Translations under genes and position numbers: made by a program
Shown here: in pieces, positions 28,014-37,177 of the stretch
Numbering within the stretch: the first letter of the stretch is position 1
Layout: each line of letters starts with the position of its first letter
From: Dyella_A sp035685805
Lineage (GTDB): Bacteria > Pseudomonadota > Gammaproteobacteria > Xanthomonadales > Rhodanobacteraceae
DNA: 64,000 bases
NCBI RefSeq assembly: GCF_035685805.1
Contig: NZ_DASSAB010000043.1
Span: 1 to 64,000 of the forward strand
Direction: 5' to 3'
Notes under the pieces: generated by a model
Told to the model about the DNA's origin: nothing
The model's database searches: none
What the model saw: the letters and a program-made list of their open reading frames with translations, nothing else

Positions 28014-29096
28014 ATGAAATTCATCGATGAAGCAGTGATCAAGGTTATGGCCGGGGACGGTGGCAACGGCTGCATCAGCTTCCGTCGCGAGAAATTCATC
28101 CCCTTTGGCGGTCCGGACGGTGGCGATGGCGGTGGCGGGGGCTCGGTCTGGCTGGTGGCGGACGAGGGCCTCAACACCCTGATCGACTTTCGCCACCAGC
28201 GCAGCTTCAAGGCCCAGCGCGGTCAGAACGGCATGGGCAGCCAGATGTACGGCAAAGGCGGCGAGGACACCGTGGTGCGCGTGCCGATCGGCACGGTGGT
28301 CACCAACGTGGACACCGACGAAACCATCGGCGATCTCACCCAGCACGGTCAGCGCCTGCTGGTGGCCGAAGGCGGCAAGGGCGGCCTGGGCAACATCCAC
28401 TTCAAGAGCTCGGTCAACCGCGCGCCACGCAAATCGACGCCCGGCGTGCCGGGCGAAGTGCGTGAGCTGAAGCTGGAGCTGAAGCTGCTGGCTGACGTCG
28501 GCCTGCTCGGTTTCCCCAACGCCGGCAAGTCCACCTTCATCCGTGCGGTATCGGCGGCGACGCCGCGGGTCGCCGACTACCCGTTCACGACGTTGCATCC
28601 CAACCTGGGCGTGGTCAGTCTGGGCACCGACCAGAGCTTCGTGATTGCCGATATCCCTGGCCTGATCGAGGGCGCAGCCGATGGCGCCGGCCTGGGCATC
28701 CAGTTTCTTCGGCACGTGTCGCGCACTCGCCTGCTGCTGCACATCGTGGACATGGCCCCGATCGACGGCACGGACCCGGTGGAGCAGGTGCACGCCATCG
28801 AGCAGGAGCTGCTCAAGTTCGACCCGCAGCTGCTCGAGCGGCCTCGGTGGCTGGTGATGAACAAGGCCGATGTGCTGCCGCAGGACGAACGCCAGGCCGC
28901 GGCCGAGGCGATCGTGCAGCGGCTCGAGTGGAAGCAGCCGTGGTTCGTGGTATCGGCGATCGCGCGGGAGAACACCCTGGCGGTCTGCCAGCAGGTTCAG
29001 CGCTTTTTCGAGTCGCAGCGCGAGGCCCGCGACGACCAGCGCCCGGACATGCTGCCGGGCGACGTCCGCCTGCGCGGCGAGGATCCGGCGCGCTGA
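28014..29096 (+). CDS. obgE: GTPase Obg/CgtA
   Basis: A 360-residue essential GTPase in 50S ribosome maturation and stress control. The glycine-rich Obg domain (residues 1-158) has GGNGCISFRREKF and GGDGGGGGSVWLVAD. The G domain has P-loop GFPNAGKSTF, switch II DIPGLIEGA and MNKADVL. The ATG at 28014 is chosen from family alignment; an in-frame TTG at 27963 would add 17 residues from the hexamer repeat. No good ribosome-binding site precedes the ATG. It is convergent with rpsT across a bidirectional terminator. Confidence 0.96.
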   Translation: MKFIDEAVIKVMAGDGGNGCISFRREKFIPFGGPDGGDGGGGGSVWLVADEGLNTLIDFRHQRSFKAQRGQNGMGSQMYGKGGEDTVVRVPIGTVVTNVDTDETIGDLTQHGQRLLVAEGGKGGLGNIHFKSSVNRAPRKSTPGVPGEVRELKLELKLLADVGLLGFPNAGKSTFIRAVSAATPRVADYPFTTLHPNLGVVSLGTDQSFVIADIPGLIEGAADGAGLGIQFLRHVSRTRLLLHIVDMAPIDGTDPVEQVHAIEQELLKFDPQLLERPRWLVMNKADVLPQDERQAAAEAIVQRLEWKQPWFVVSAIARENTLAVCQQVQRFFESQREARDDQRPDMLPGDVRLRGEDPAR

Positions 29097-29158
29097 TCAG
29101 CCGCCGGGACTTTCCGTCCCCGGTTCCGGCCGGGGATCGGGATAAAATCCCAAGCCAC

Positions 29159-29187
29159 AAAAAAGCCGGCGCATGCGCCGGCTTTTT
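29159..29187. terminator. Bidirectional terminator between obgE and rpsT
   Basis: GCCGGCGC-AT-GCGCCGGC is an almost complete palindrome flanked by A7 on the left and T5 on the right. Confidence 0.9.
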
Positions 29188-29211
29188 CTTTCCAACCGAA
29201 GAGGGCGGGGC

Positions 29212-29475
29212 TTATGCCAGCTCGCGGATCTTCGCGTTGAGGCGGCTCTTGTGGCGAGCGGCCTTGTTCTTGTGGATCAGCCCGCGCGATGCGTAGCGAT
29301 CCATCACCGGCTGGGCGGCGGCGAACGCTTCCACGGCAGCCGCCTTGTCCTTGGCCTCGATGGCCTTGACGACCTTCTTCAGGGCGGTGCGGACCATGGA
29401 GCGGGCGCTGACGTTGCGCAGGCGGCGCTGCTCGGACTGGCGCGCGCGCTTCTTCGCGGACTTGATGTTGGCCAA
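29212..29475 (-). CDS. rpsT: 30S ribosomal protein S20
   Basis: An 87-residue basic protein binding 16S rRNA early in 30S assembly; ANIKSAKKRARQSEQRR at the N-terminus is diagnostic. The start codon is TTG (29475-29473). E. coli rpsT also uses UUG, which allows autogenous control, so the same mechanism is likely here. Single gene with its own promoter and terminator. Confidence 0.97.
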   Translation of the reverse strand: MANIKSAKKRARQSEQRRLRNVSARSMVRTALKKVVKAIEAKDKAAAVEAFAAAQPVMDRYASRGLIHKNKAARHKSRLNAKIRELA

Positions 29476-29517
29476 GGTAGAACTCCGGAAATACGTGTGT
29501 TGGAAAAAAGACGCGCA

Positions 29518-29546
29518 ATTATGCGGTCAATGCTCTATGGCGTCAA
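29518..29546 (-). promoter_or_regulatory. Promoter of rpsT
   Basis: On the minus strand TTGACG and CATAAT are 17 bases apart; the leader to the TTG start is about 35 bases. The rest of the 260-base gap to murJ contains two small palindromes, GGGTGT-GA-ACACCC (29580-29593) and TTGTG-C-CACAA (29628-29638), and nothing else recognisable. Confidence 0.65.
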
Positions 29547-29735
29547 CCGCTTAGCGCGTGCTGGGTGAGTGCGTGCCGTGGGTGTGAACACCCGAAACCG
29601 GGCGAATCGGCGCGACCATCTCCGCTATTGTGCCACAAGCGTGCTGCCAACTCGCCCCCTTCGGCTGTCAGACTATGCGGCGCTTCCGCCCGCCGTGGCG
29701 GGTGCGCACGACCACCGCAGGAAGATCTCCGCCGC

Positions 29736-31343
29736 ATGAAGTCCCCCAGCATGTTACGAGGGCTGCTGTCTTTCAGCAGCATGACCATGATTTCGCGCGT
29801 GCTCGGGCTGGTGCGCGACATGTCGATCAACGCGGCCTTCGGCGCAAACGCCGCGACCGATGCGTTCTGGGTGGCGTTCCGCATCCCCAACTTCATGCGC
29901 CGCCTGTTTGCCGAGGGTTCGTTCTCCACGGCGTTCGTGCCCGTGTTCACCGAAGTGAAGGAGCGCGGTACGCCTGCGCAGTTGAAGGAGCTGATGGGGC
30001 GGGTGGCGGGCACCCTGGGCGGCGTGCTGCTGGTGATCACCGCGCTCGGGATCATCTTCGCGCCGCAGGTGACGACGCTGTTCTCGCCCGGCGCGCTGGA
30101 CGAGCCGCGCAAGTTCGAGCTCACGGTGCAACTGCTGCGGCTGACGTTCCCGTTCCTGCTGTTCGTCTCGCTGACCGCGCTGTCGGGGGGCGCACTGAAC
30201 AGCTTCCACCGCTTCGGGCTGCCCGCACTGACGCCGGTGATCCTCAACCTGTGCATGATCGCCGGTGCCCTGTGGCTCGCGCCGCGCCTGCAGACGCCGA
30301 TCCTGGCGATGGGCTGGGCCATCATGGCCGCGGGTGTGCTGCAGTTGCTGTTCCAGCTGCCGGCGTTGCACCAGCTGGGCCTGCTCACGCTGCCGCGATG
30401 GGGCTGGCGCCACCCCGAGGTGCGGCGGATCATGCGGCTGATGGTGCCGACCCTGTTCGGCTCGTCGGTCGCGCAGATCAATCTGCTGTTCGATACGGTG
30501 ATCGCCTCGCTGCTGCTGGTCGGTTCGCAGAGCTGGCTGTCGCAGGCGGATCGTTTCCTCGAACTGCCGTTGGGCGTGTTCGGCGTGGCGCTGGGTACCG
30601 TGATCCTGCCCTCGCTGTCGCGCCACCACGTGACCACCGATCACGCCGGGTTCTCGCGCGCGCTGGACTGGGGGCTGCGGATCACGCTGCTGATCGCGGT
30701 GCCGGCGATGTTCGGGTTGATGCTGCTGGCCGAGCCGCTGGTGGCGACGCTGTTCCAGCACGGCCAGTTCACGGCATTCGACACGCGCATGGCGACGCTG
30801 TCGATCACTGCGCTCAGTTTCGGCCTGCCGGCGTTCGCGCTGGTCAAGGTGCTGCTGCCTGCCTTCTACGCCCGGCAGGACACGCGCACGCCGGTGAAGG
30901 CCGGGGTCGCGTCGCTGATCGCCAACATGGTGCTCAATGCGCTCTGCCTGGCCCTGCTGTTCTTCCTCTGGGCGACACCGGCACAGAAGCAGGGCCCGTG
31001 GCTGGAGGCGCTGGCACAGATTCCCGGCCTGCACATGGCGCTGGGGATGGCCAGCGCCGTCGCCAGCTACGTCAATCTCGGCCTGCTCTGGCGCTGGTTG
31101 CGTCGCAGCGGCGTCTATCAGCGCCAGCCGGGCTGGCTGGTCCACCTGATGCGGCTGGGGCTGGCCTGCGGCGTGATGATCGCGGTGCTGCTGGCGGGCC
31201 TGTGGCTCTGGCCGGACTGGACCGATGCACCGAAGTGGACGCGCGTGTGGCATCTGGCCGTGCTGGTGGGGGCGGGTGGCACCAGCTACCTCGCCAGTCT
31301 GTTTGTATGCGGTTTCCGCATGCGAGACCTTCGTGGCAGTTGA
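29736..31343 (+). CDS. murJ: Lipid II flippase MurJ
   Basis: A 535-residue inner-membrane protein of the MVF/MOP type with about 14 hydrophobic segments, moving lipid II across the membrane for peptidoglycan synthesis. MISRVLGLVRDMSINAAFGA and DAFWVAFRIPNFMRRLFAEG near the start are family signatures containing the conserved arginines of the central cavity. The start at 29736 follows GCAGGAAG. ribF follows 74 bases later, as in other gammaproteobacteria. Confidence 0.96.
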   Translation: MKSPSMLRGLLSFSSMTMISRVLGLVRDMSINAAFGANAATDAFWVAFRIPNFMRRLFAEGSFSTAFVPVFTEVKERGTPAQLKELMGRVAGTLGGVLLVITALGIIFAPQVTTLFSPGALDEPRKFELTVQLLRLTFPFLLFVSLTALSGGALNSFHRFGLPALTPVILNLCMIAGALWLAPRLQTPILAMGWAIMAAGVLQLLFQLPALHQLGLLTLPRWGWRHPEVRRIMRLMVPTLFGSSVAQINLLFDTVIASLLLVGSQSWLSQADRFLELPLGVFGVALGTVILPSLSRHHVTTDHAGFSRALDWGLRITLLIAVPAMFGLMLLAEPLVATLFQHGQFTAFDTRMATLSITALSFGLPAFALVKVLLPAFYARQDTRTPVKAGVASLIANMVLNALCLALLFFLWATPAQKQGPWLEALAQIPGLHMALGMASAVASYVNLGLLWRWLRRSGVYQRQPGWLVHLMRLGLACGVMIAVLLAGLWLWPDWTDAPKWTRVWHLAVLVGAGGTSYLASLFVCGFRMRDLRGS

Positions 31344-31405
31344 CCCCCGGTCTGGCGCCGCGTGTCGGTGCCGGCGGGCGGGTCCAAGTGCCGGCGCGGG
31401 GCCGG

Positions 31406-31411
31406 TATACT
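31406..31411 (+). promoter_or_regulatory. -10 element of ribF with leaderless spacing
   Basis: TATACT is followed by 6 bases and the ribF ATG at 31418, placing the predicted +1 on the start codon. No ribosome-binding site and no FMN riboswitch are seen. Confidence 0.45.
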
Positions 31412-31417
31412 GGCGCG

Positions 31418-32371
31418 ATGATCAAGCTCTCAAGGGATGTCGCGGGCCCCTGTCTGGCTCAGCGCGGCACCGTCGTCGCGATCGGCGCCTTCGACGGCCT
31501 GCACCGTGGACACCAGGCTCTGCTGGCCCAGGTGCGCGACCGCGCGCAGGAGCTTCAGCTCGATCCGGTGGTGGTGAGCTTCGAGCCGTTGCCGCGAGCG
31601 TACTTTTCCAGCGAGCCGCTGCCACGGCTTTCCAGCGTCCGCGAGAAGCTGCTCGGTTTCGATGCTGCCGGCATGCAGCACGCGCTGCTGCTGCGGTTCA
31701 ACGCTGCGCTGGCGGCGATGTCGGCCGAGGCATTCGTGCATCAGATCCTCGAGCAGCGCCTGGCCGCCCGTGAGGTGTGGGTAGGCGGCGACTTCCGCTT
31801 TGGCCATCGGCGCGCTGGCGACGTGGCCCTGCTTGAGCGGATGGGAGCAGACGGCGGTTTCGTGGCGCGCACCATGGCGCCGGTGCAGTTCGACGAACAG
31901 CGTGTTTCGGCCACCCGGGTGCGCGAGCTGCTGGCAGAGGGGAATTTTGCCGCCGCCGCGCCGCTGCTCGGACGGCCGTTCGTGATCGAAGGGAAGGTCG
32001 AATACGGCAAGCAGCTCGGACGTACGCTCGGCTATCCCACCGCCAACATCCACCTGCGCGAGCGGATCAGTCCGATCCACGGCATCTTCGCGGTACGGGT
32101 GGGGCTGGGCGAGGGCGAGTGCGCCTGGCCTGGCGTGGCCAGCCTCGGCGTGCGGCCCACCGTCAACGAGGTGGCCGAGCCGCTGCTGGAAGTGCACCTG
32201 TTCGATTTCGAGGGCGACCTGTACGGCCAGCGGATGGCGGTGGAGTTCGTCGGCAAGCTGCGGGACGAGCAGAAATTCGACGGGCTCGAGGCACTCACTG
32301 CGCAGATGGATCGCGACGCGCGCGCCGCGCGTGCGATGCTCGGCATGAACCCCGTGCTGGTGGGGGCGTGA
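31418..32371 (+). CDS. ribF: Bifunctional riboflavin kinase / FAD synthetase
   Basis: A 317-residue enzyme converting riboflavin to FMN and FAD. The N-terminal adenylyltransferase shows GAFDGLHRGHQALL and GGDFRFGHRRAGD. The C-terminal flavokinase has EYGKQLGRTLGYPTANI and the conserved GVRPT-type segment SLGVRPTVNE. It lies between murJ and ileS in the usual order. The -10/ATG spacing suggests its own leaderless transcript. Confidence 0.96.
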   Translation: MIKLSRDVAGPCLAQRGTVVAIGAFDGLHRGHQALLAQVRDRAQELQLDPVVVSFEPLPRAYFSSEPLPRLSSVREKLLGFDAAGMQHALLLRFNAALAAMSAEAFVHQILEQRLAAREVWVGGDFRFGHRRAGDVALLERMGADGGFVARTMAPVQFDEQRVSATRVRELLAEGNFAAAAPLLGRPFVIEGKVEYGKQLGRTLGYPTANIHLRERISPIHGIFAVRVGLGEGECAWPGVASLGVRPTVNEVAEPLLEVHLFDFEGDLYGQRMAVEFVGKLRDEQKFDGLEALTAQMDRDARAARAMLGMNPVLVGA

Positions 32372-32557
32372 TGACCGTGCGCCGCAGCCCGCTCCGCCCG
32401 TGGTTCCTTCGCGCCGGGCTTGTTTCCGACGCCTTCATTATTAGCATCTGAGGTTCGACCGCGGCGTGCGCTGGCTGCACGCGCGGCCGGACCACGCAGA
32501 TGACCGACCCGGAACGGCAGCACCTCCGGTGTGCATCAAACGACGGCAACCAAGGTT

Positions 32558-35419
32558 ATGACCCAGGATTACAAGAGCACGATCAATCTGCCGCAGACGG
32601 ATTTCCCGATGCGTGGCGACTTGCCCAGACGCGAGCCGACCTGGTTGGCCGAATGGGAGTCGATCGACCGCTACGCGCAGATCCAGGCGCATACCGCCGA
32701 TCGCGACAAGGTGTTCGTCCTGCACGACGGTCCGCCGTACGCCAACGGCTCGATCCACATCGGTCACGCGGTCAACAAGATCCTCAAGGACATGACGGTC
32801 AAGTCCAAGCTGCTGGCCGGTCATCGCGCGCCGTACGTGCCGGGTTGGGACTGCCACGGGTTGCCGATCGAGATTGCGGTGGAGAAGAAATTCGGCAAGC
32901 CGGGCGACAAGCTCGACGCCCGCACCTTCCGCCAGAAGTGTCGCGAGTACGCGGCAAGCCAGGTCGAAGCGCAGCGCGCCGACTTCAAGCGCCTGGGCGT
33001 GCTGGGCGACTGGCAGCGGCCCTACCGCACGATGGACTTCAGCTACGAGGCCGACATGATCCGCGCGCTGGCGCGCATCGTCGCCAACGGGCACGTGGTG
33101 CGCGGCGCCAAGCCGGTCTACTGGTGCTTCGACTGCGGTTCGGCGCTGGCCGAAGCGGAAATCGAATACGCGGACAAGCAGTCGCCGGCGGTGGACGTGG
33201 CCTACGACGCCGCCGATGCCGGCGCCCTGGCCGGCGTCTTTGGTGCGGCCGCGGGTGACGCCATCGTGGCAGTCCCGATCTGGACCACCACGCCGTGGAC
33301 ACTGCCCTCGAGCCTGGCAGTCTCGCTGGGTGCAGACATCGAATACGCGCTGGTCGAAGGGCCGGAGCGGAACGGCAGGCGCGTGCTGCTGGTCATCGCC
33401 AGCGCCCTGGTCGAGCGCGCGCTGCAGCGCTACGGCGTGGATGAGCCGGTCGTGCTGGGACATGCGCGCGGCCAGGCACTGGAAGGTTTGAAACTCAAGC
33501 ATCCGTTCTATTCGCGCGAAGTGCCGCTGATCCTGGGCGATCACGTCTCCGACGAAGACGGCACCGGTGCCGTCCACACGGCGCCCGATCACGGCGTGGA
33601 GGATTTCACCGTCTCGCGCCAGTACGGCATCGGCACCATCAACCTGGTCGACGGGCGCGGCCTCTATCGCGCCGATACGCCGCCGGTGGATGGCACCGCG
33701 CTGGCCGGGCAATACCTGTGGAAGGCGAACCCGGTGATCGTCGAGCTGCTGCGTGCGCGCGGCGTGCTGCTGGCCGGTGTCACCATCGAACATGCGTACC
33801 CGCACTGCTGGCGACACAAGACGCCGGTGATCTACCGCGCCACGCCGCAGTGGTTCATCGGCATGGAGCAGGCCGGCCTGCGTGCCACCGCACTGGCAGC
33901 CATCAAGGACGTGCGCTGGGTCCCGGGCTGGGGCGAGGAGCGCATTGCCGGCATGGTGGCCGGACGCCCGGACTGGTGCATCTCGCGCCAGCGCACCTGG
34001 GGCGTGCCGATCGCGCTGTTCGTGCACAAGTCGACCCACGAGCCGCATCCGGATTCCGTCGCCCTGCTCGAGCAGGTGGCCAGGCGGGTGGAGCAGGGCG
34101 GAGTCGATGCATGGTTCGAGCTGGATGCGGCCCAGTTGCTGGGCGATCAGGCGGCCGACTACGAGAAGGTCACCGATGTGCTCGACGTCTGGTTCGACTC
34201 CGGCGTGACGCACTTTGCGGTGATCGGCCAGCGTCCCGAGCTGCAACAGGGGGACGCCAGCGAGTACAAGGTGATGTATCTGGAGGGCTCCGACCAGCAC
34301 CGCGGCTGGTTCCAGTCCTCGCTGCTCACCTCGGCGGCGATCCACGGCCGCGCGCCGTATGACGACGTGCTCACTCACGGCTTCACGGTCGATGCGTCGG
34401 GCCGCAAGATGTCCAAGTCGCTGGGCAACGTGGTGGCGCCGCAGAAGGTGATGGACACCCTCGGTGCCGACGTCTTGCGCCTGTGGGTGGCCTCGGCGGA
34501 TTACCGCAACGAGATGACCGTCTCCGACGAGATCTTGAAGCGCGTCTCCGACAGCTACCGTCGCCTGCGCAACACGGCCCGCTTCCTGCTCGGCAATCTC
34601 GATGGCTTCGATCCGTCGCAGCATCTGGTGCCGGTGGAGGAGTCGCTGACTCTGGACCAGTGGGCCGTGCAGCAGGCCTATGACGTGCAGCAGGCGGTGG
34701 TGGCGGCCTACGAGCGCTACGATTTTCCCGAGGTGATCGCCCGCGTGCAGAACTTCTGCACCAACGAGCTGGGTGCGCTCTACCTGGACATCACCAAGGA
34801 CCGGCTCTACACGATGCCGACCGACAGTCGCGGCCGGCGCAGCGCACAGAGCGCGATGTACCGGATCGCCGAGGCGATGGTGCGCTGGCTCGCGCCGGTG
34901 CTCAGCTTCACGGCCGAGGAAATCTGGCGGGCGCTGCCGGGCGAGCATGGCGAAACGGTGCTTTTCGAGACCTGGTACGACGGTCTGGCCGCTACCCAGT
35001 CTTCGCCGGAACAGCGCCGGTACTGGGCGGACCTGCTGCAGATTCGCGACAGTGCTTCGCGTGTGCTCGAGGGCATGCGCAAGGGCGAACAGATCGGAGC
35101 CGCGCTGGAGGCGCGGGTCACGCTGCATGTCGACGAGGCACTGCACGCGCGTTACGCCCCGGCGGCCGGCGAGTTGCGCTTCTTCTTCATCACCTCCGAA
35201 CTCACCCTGGCGCCGCTGGCTCCGCGTCCCGACCAGGCGGCGAGGGTGGAGCTCGATGACGGCGAGGCCTGGGTGTCCGCGGACGTCAGCGACGCAACCA
35301 AGTGCGTACGCTGCTGGCATCGTCGCGACGATGTCGGCAGTCACCCCGCTCATCCGCAGTTGTGCGGTCGCTGCGTGGGCAATGTCGACGGTCCGGGCGA
35401 GGATCGCCGCTGGTTCTAG
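32558..35419 (+). CDS. ileS: Isoleucyl-tRNA synthetase
   Basis: A 953-residue class I synthetase. Motifs are HDGPPYANGSIHIGHAVN (HIGH), the editing domain between about residues 200 and 400, GRKMSKSLGN (KMSKS) and a C-terminal zinc finger CVRCWHRRDD...CGRC. The ATG at 32558 gives MTQDYKSTINLPQT, like E. coli; an in-frame GTG at 32531 is less likely. It is a bacterial-type enzyme, not the mupirocin-resistant eukaryotic-like kind. lspA follows after a repeat-filled gap of 194 bases. Confidence 0.97.
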   Translation: MTQDYKSTINLPQTDFPMRGDLPRREPTWLAEWESIDRYAQIQAHTADRDKVFVLHDGPPYANGSIHIGHAVNKILKDMTVKSKLLAGHRAPYVPGWDCHGLPIEIAVEKKFGKPGDKLDARTFRQKCREYAASQVEAQRADFKRLGVLGDWQRPYRTMDFSYEADMIRALARIVANGHVVRGAKPVYWCFDCGSALAEAEIEYADKQSPAVDVAYDAADAGALAGVFGAAAGDAIVAVPIWTTTPWTLPSSLAVSLGADIEYALVEGPERNGRRVLLVIASALVERALQRYGVDEPVVLGHARGQALEGLKLKHPFYSREVPLILGDHVSDEDGTGAVHTAPDHGVEDFTVSRQYGIGTINLVDGRGLYRADTPPVDGTALAGQYLWKANPVIVELLRARGVLLAGVTIEHAYPHCWRHKTPVIYRATPQWFIGMEQAGLRATALAAIKDVRWVPGWGEERIAGMVAGRPDWCISRQRTWGVPIALFVHKSTHEPHPDSVALLEQVARRVEQGGVDAWFELDAAQLLGDQAADYEKVTDVLDVWFDSGVTHFAVIGQRPELQQGDASEYKVMYLEGSDQHRGWFQSSLLTSAAIHGRAPYDDVLTHGFTVDASGRKMSKSLGNVVAPQKVMDTLGADVLRLWVASADYRNEMTVSDEILKRVSDSYRRLRNTARFLLGNLDGFDPSQHLVPVEESLTLDQWAVQQAYDVQQAVVAAYERYDFPEVIARVQNFCTNELGALYLDITKDRLYTMPTDSRGRRSAQSAMYRIAEAMVRWLAPVLSFTAEEIWRALPGEHGETVLFETWYDGLAATQSSPEQRRYWADLLQIRDSASRVLEGMRKGEQIGAALEARVTLHVDEALHARYAPAAGELRFFFITSELTLAPLAPRPDQAARVELDDGEAWVSADVSDATKCVRCWHRRDDVGSHPAHPQLCGRCVGNVDGPGEDRRWF

Positions 35420-35449
35420 CCGATCGGTCAGCAGCTGCGGCTCTTCTTG

Positions 35450-35588
35450 CCCCTCCCCGCAAGGGAGAGGATCGATGTCGGGGCGGCTGCGCTGTCTTTT
35501 CTCTCCTCCGGGCTTCCCGCCTGCCCCCGACCCAACGACGCGCGAGGGTCGGCCCCTCATCCCAGCCCTCTCCTTGATCGGGAGAGGG
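35450..35588. repeat. Composite REP-like hairpin element between ileS and lspA
   Basis: Three inverted repeats are packed into 139 bases: CTCCC/GGGAG at 35453-35467, CCGACCC/GGGTCGG at 35527-35552 and CCCTCTCC/GGAGAGGG at 35566-35588. The CCCTCTCC...GGAGAGGG form looks like intergenic REP elements of GC-rich proteobacteria. There is no T-run, so it is not a simple terminator. Confidence 0.6.
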
Positions 35589-35613
35589 AGTGAACCCACC
35601 AGACCGTGTGCCC

Positions 35614-36105
35614 ATGATCTCCAAACCCAACGCACTTCCCTGGCTGACGCTGTCCGCTGCCGTCATCGCGCTCGATCAGCTGAGTAAATGGTGGGCGCTG
35701 GTCGCGCTGCAGCCTGCCGGCATGCCGCATCCGGTGATCCCGGGCCTGCTCGACTGGACGCTGGCGTTCAATACCGGCGCGGCCTTCAGTTTCCTCGCGC
35801 AGGGCTCAGGCTGGCAGCGCTGGTTCTTCGTGATCCTGGCGGTGGTGATCAGCGTCGTGCTGGTGGTGTGGCTTTCACGCACGGCGCGGAGGGACTGGCG
35901 CACGGCGATGCCGCTGGCTCTGATCATCGGCGGTGCCGCTGGCAACCTGATCGACCGGCTGCACGCGGCAGCGGTCACCGACTTCATCCACGTCTACTGG
36001 CGGCAGTGGAGCTACCCGGTATTCAACCTGGCCGATTGCGGCATCAGCGTGGGCGCCGTGATGCTGATCGTATTCGGCCTGCGCGCCAGCCGGCGCGAGG
36101 CCTGA
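35614..36105 (+). CDS. lspA: Lipoprotein signal peptidase
   Basis: A 163-residue inner-membrane aspartyl protease with four hydrophobic helices that cleaves prolipoprotein signal peptides (for instance that of the BamC-like protein here). The catalytic aspartates are in GNLIDRLH and VFNLADCGISVG. The ATG at 35614 is chosen; a GTG at 35590 sits inside the end of the repeat element with no spacing to a ribosome-binding site. ileS-lspA-ispH is a conserved order. Confidence 0.95.
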   Translation: MISKPNALPWLTLSAAVIALDQLSKWWALVALQPAGMPHPVIPGLLDWTLAFNTGAAFSFLAQGSGWQRWFFVILAVVISVVLVVWLSRTARRDWRTAMPLALIIGGAAGNLIDRLHAAAVTDFIHVYWRQWSYPVFNLADCGISVGAVMLIVFGLRASRREA

Positions 36106-36123
36106 CCTGGCGGGGCGGCGTGC

Positions 36124-36129
36124 GATAAT
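36124..36129 (+). promoter_or_regulatory. Candidate extended -10 promoter for ispH
   Basis: TGC-GATAAT forms an extended -10; the predicted +1 near 36136 gives a 22-base leader to the GTG start with AAGAGA as a ribosome-binding site. Confidence 0.4.
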
Positions 36130-36157
36130 GCGCGCTCTCCCGCAGCAAGAGAACTCC

Positions 36158-37117
36158 GTGGACATCCTCCTCGCCAATCCCCGCGGCTTCTGTGCTGGCG
36201 TCGACCGCGCCATCGCCATCGTCGAGCGTGCGCTGGAGTCTTACGGCGCGCCGATCTACGTGCGTCACGAGGTGGTGCACAACCGTTACGTGGTGGACAA
36301 GCTGCGCGCCGACGGCGCCGTGTTCGTGGAAGAGCTGCACGAAGTGCCCGATGGCGCCACGGTGATTTTCAGCGCGCACGGGGTATCCCAGGCCGTGCGT
36401 GAAGAGGCCGACCAGCGTGCGCTCAAGGTATTCGACGCCACGTGCCCGCTGGTGACCAAGGTGCACATGGAGGTGGCCCGGCTCGGGCGGATCGGCCGCA
36501 GCGTAGTGCTGATCGGCCATGCCGGTCATCCGGAGGTGGAAGGCACGATGGGGCAGTGGAATGGCTCCAACGTGGGCGAGATCCTGCTGGTCGAATCCGT
36601 CGACCAGGTGTCCACGTTGCAGCCGTCTGCGCCGCACGAGCTCTCGTATGTCACACAGACCACGCTGTCGGTCGACGACACCAAGGCGATCATCGCGGCG
36701 CTGCGCGAGCGCTTTCCGGACATCGAAGGGCCGCGCAAGGACGACATCTGCTACGCCACGCAAAACCGCCAGGACGCGGTGCGTCGCCTGGCCGACGCGG
36801 TCGACCTGATGCTGGTAGTTGGCTCGGTCAACAGCTCCAACTCCAACCGCCTGCGCGAACTGGCGGAGAAACAGGGCGTTCGCTCGTTCCTCATCGACGG
36901 CGCCGAGCACATCCAGCGCGACTGGCTCGAGGGCGTGCAGCGGATCGGCGTTACTGCCGGCGCCTCGGCGCCGGACAAGCTGGTGCGGGACGTGATCGCA
37001 CGGCTGCAGTCATGGGGGGCCGGACAGGTGCACGAGCTGGACGGCGAGCCGGAAACCATCACCTTCGCGCTGCCGAAGGAGTTGCGCCTGGGCGAGGGGC
37101 ATTCGCAAATCAGCTGA
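36158..37117 (+). CDS. ispH: 4-hydroxy-3-methylbut-2-enyl diphosphate reductase
   Basis: A 319-residue iron-sulfur enzyme making IPP and DMAPP in the last step of the MEP pathway. Three cluster cysteines are in NPRGFCAGVDRA, FDATCPLVTKVH and KDDICYATQNRQ; the glutamate for protonation is in HPEVEGTMGQW. The GTG at 36158 gives the standard start MDILLANPRGFCAG; the ATG at 36128 overlaps the -10-like sequence and adds ten residues. Length fits E. coli (316). Confidence 0.95.
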   Translation: MDILLANPRGFCAGVDRAIAIVERALESYGAPIYVRHEVVHNRYVVDKLRADGAVFVEELHEVPDGATVIFSAHGVSQAVREEADQRALKVFDATCPLVTKVHMEVARLGRIGRSVVLIGHAGHPEVEGTMGQWNGSNVGEILLVESVDQVSTLQPSAPHELSYVTQTTLSVDDTKAIIAALRERFPDIEGPRKDDICYATQNRQDAVRRLADAVDLMLVVGSVNSSNSNRLRELAEKQGVRSFLIDGAEHIQRDWLEGVQRIGVTAGASAPDKLVRDVIARLQSWGAGQVHELDGEPETITFALPKELRLGEGHSQIS

Positions 37118-37136
37118 GCTTTTTTTTGCCGGGCGC

Positions 37137-37174
37137 AAATGAAAAGGCCCGCATCGCTGCGGGCCTTTTCATTT
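37137..37174. terminator. Long hairpin terminator between ispH and tRNA-Thr
   Basis: A perfect 17-base stem with a TCGC loop, with AAATGAAAA on the left and TTTTCATTT on the right, can end ispH on the plus strand and tRNA-Thr on the minus strand. A T8 run (37120-37127) lies just before it. Confidence 0.85.
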
Positions 37175-37177
37175 GTC

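Noticed and set aside
31344..31417. FMN riboswitch upstream of ribF
   Set aside because: The 74-base gap is too short and lacks the conserved RFN-element sequences.
32441..35635. Antisense open frame of 1064 codons opposite ileS
   Set aside because: Shadow of ileS, which has all synthetase motifs.
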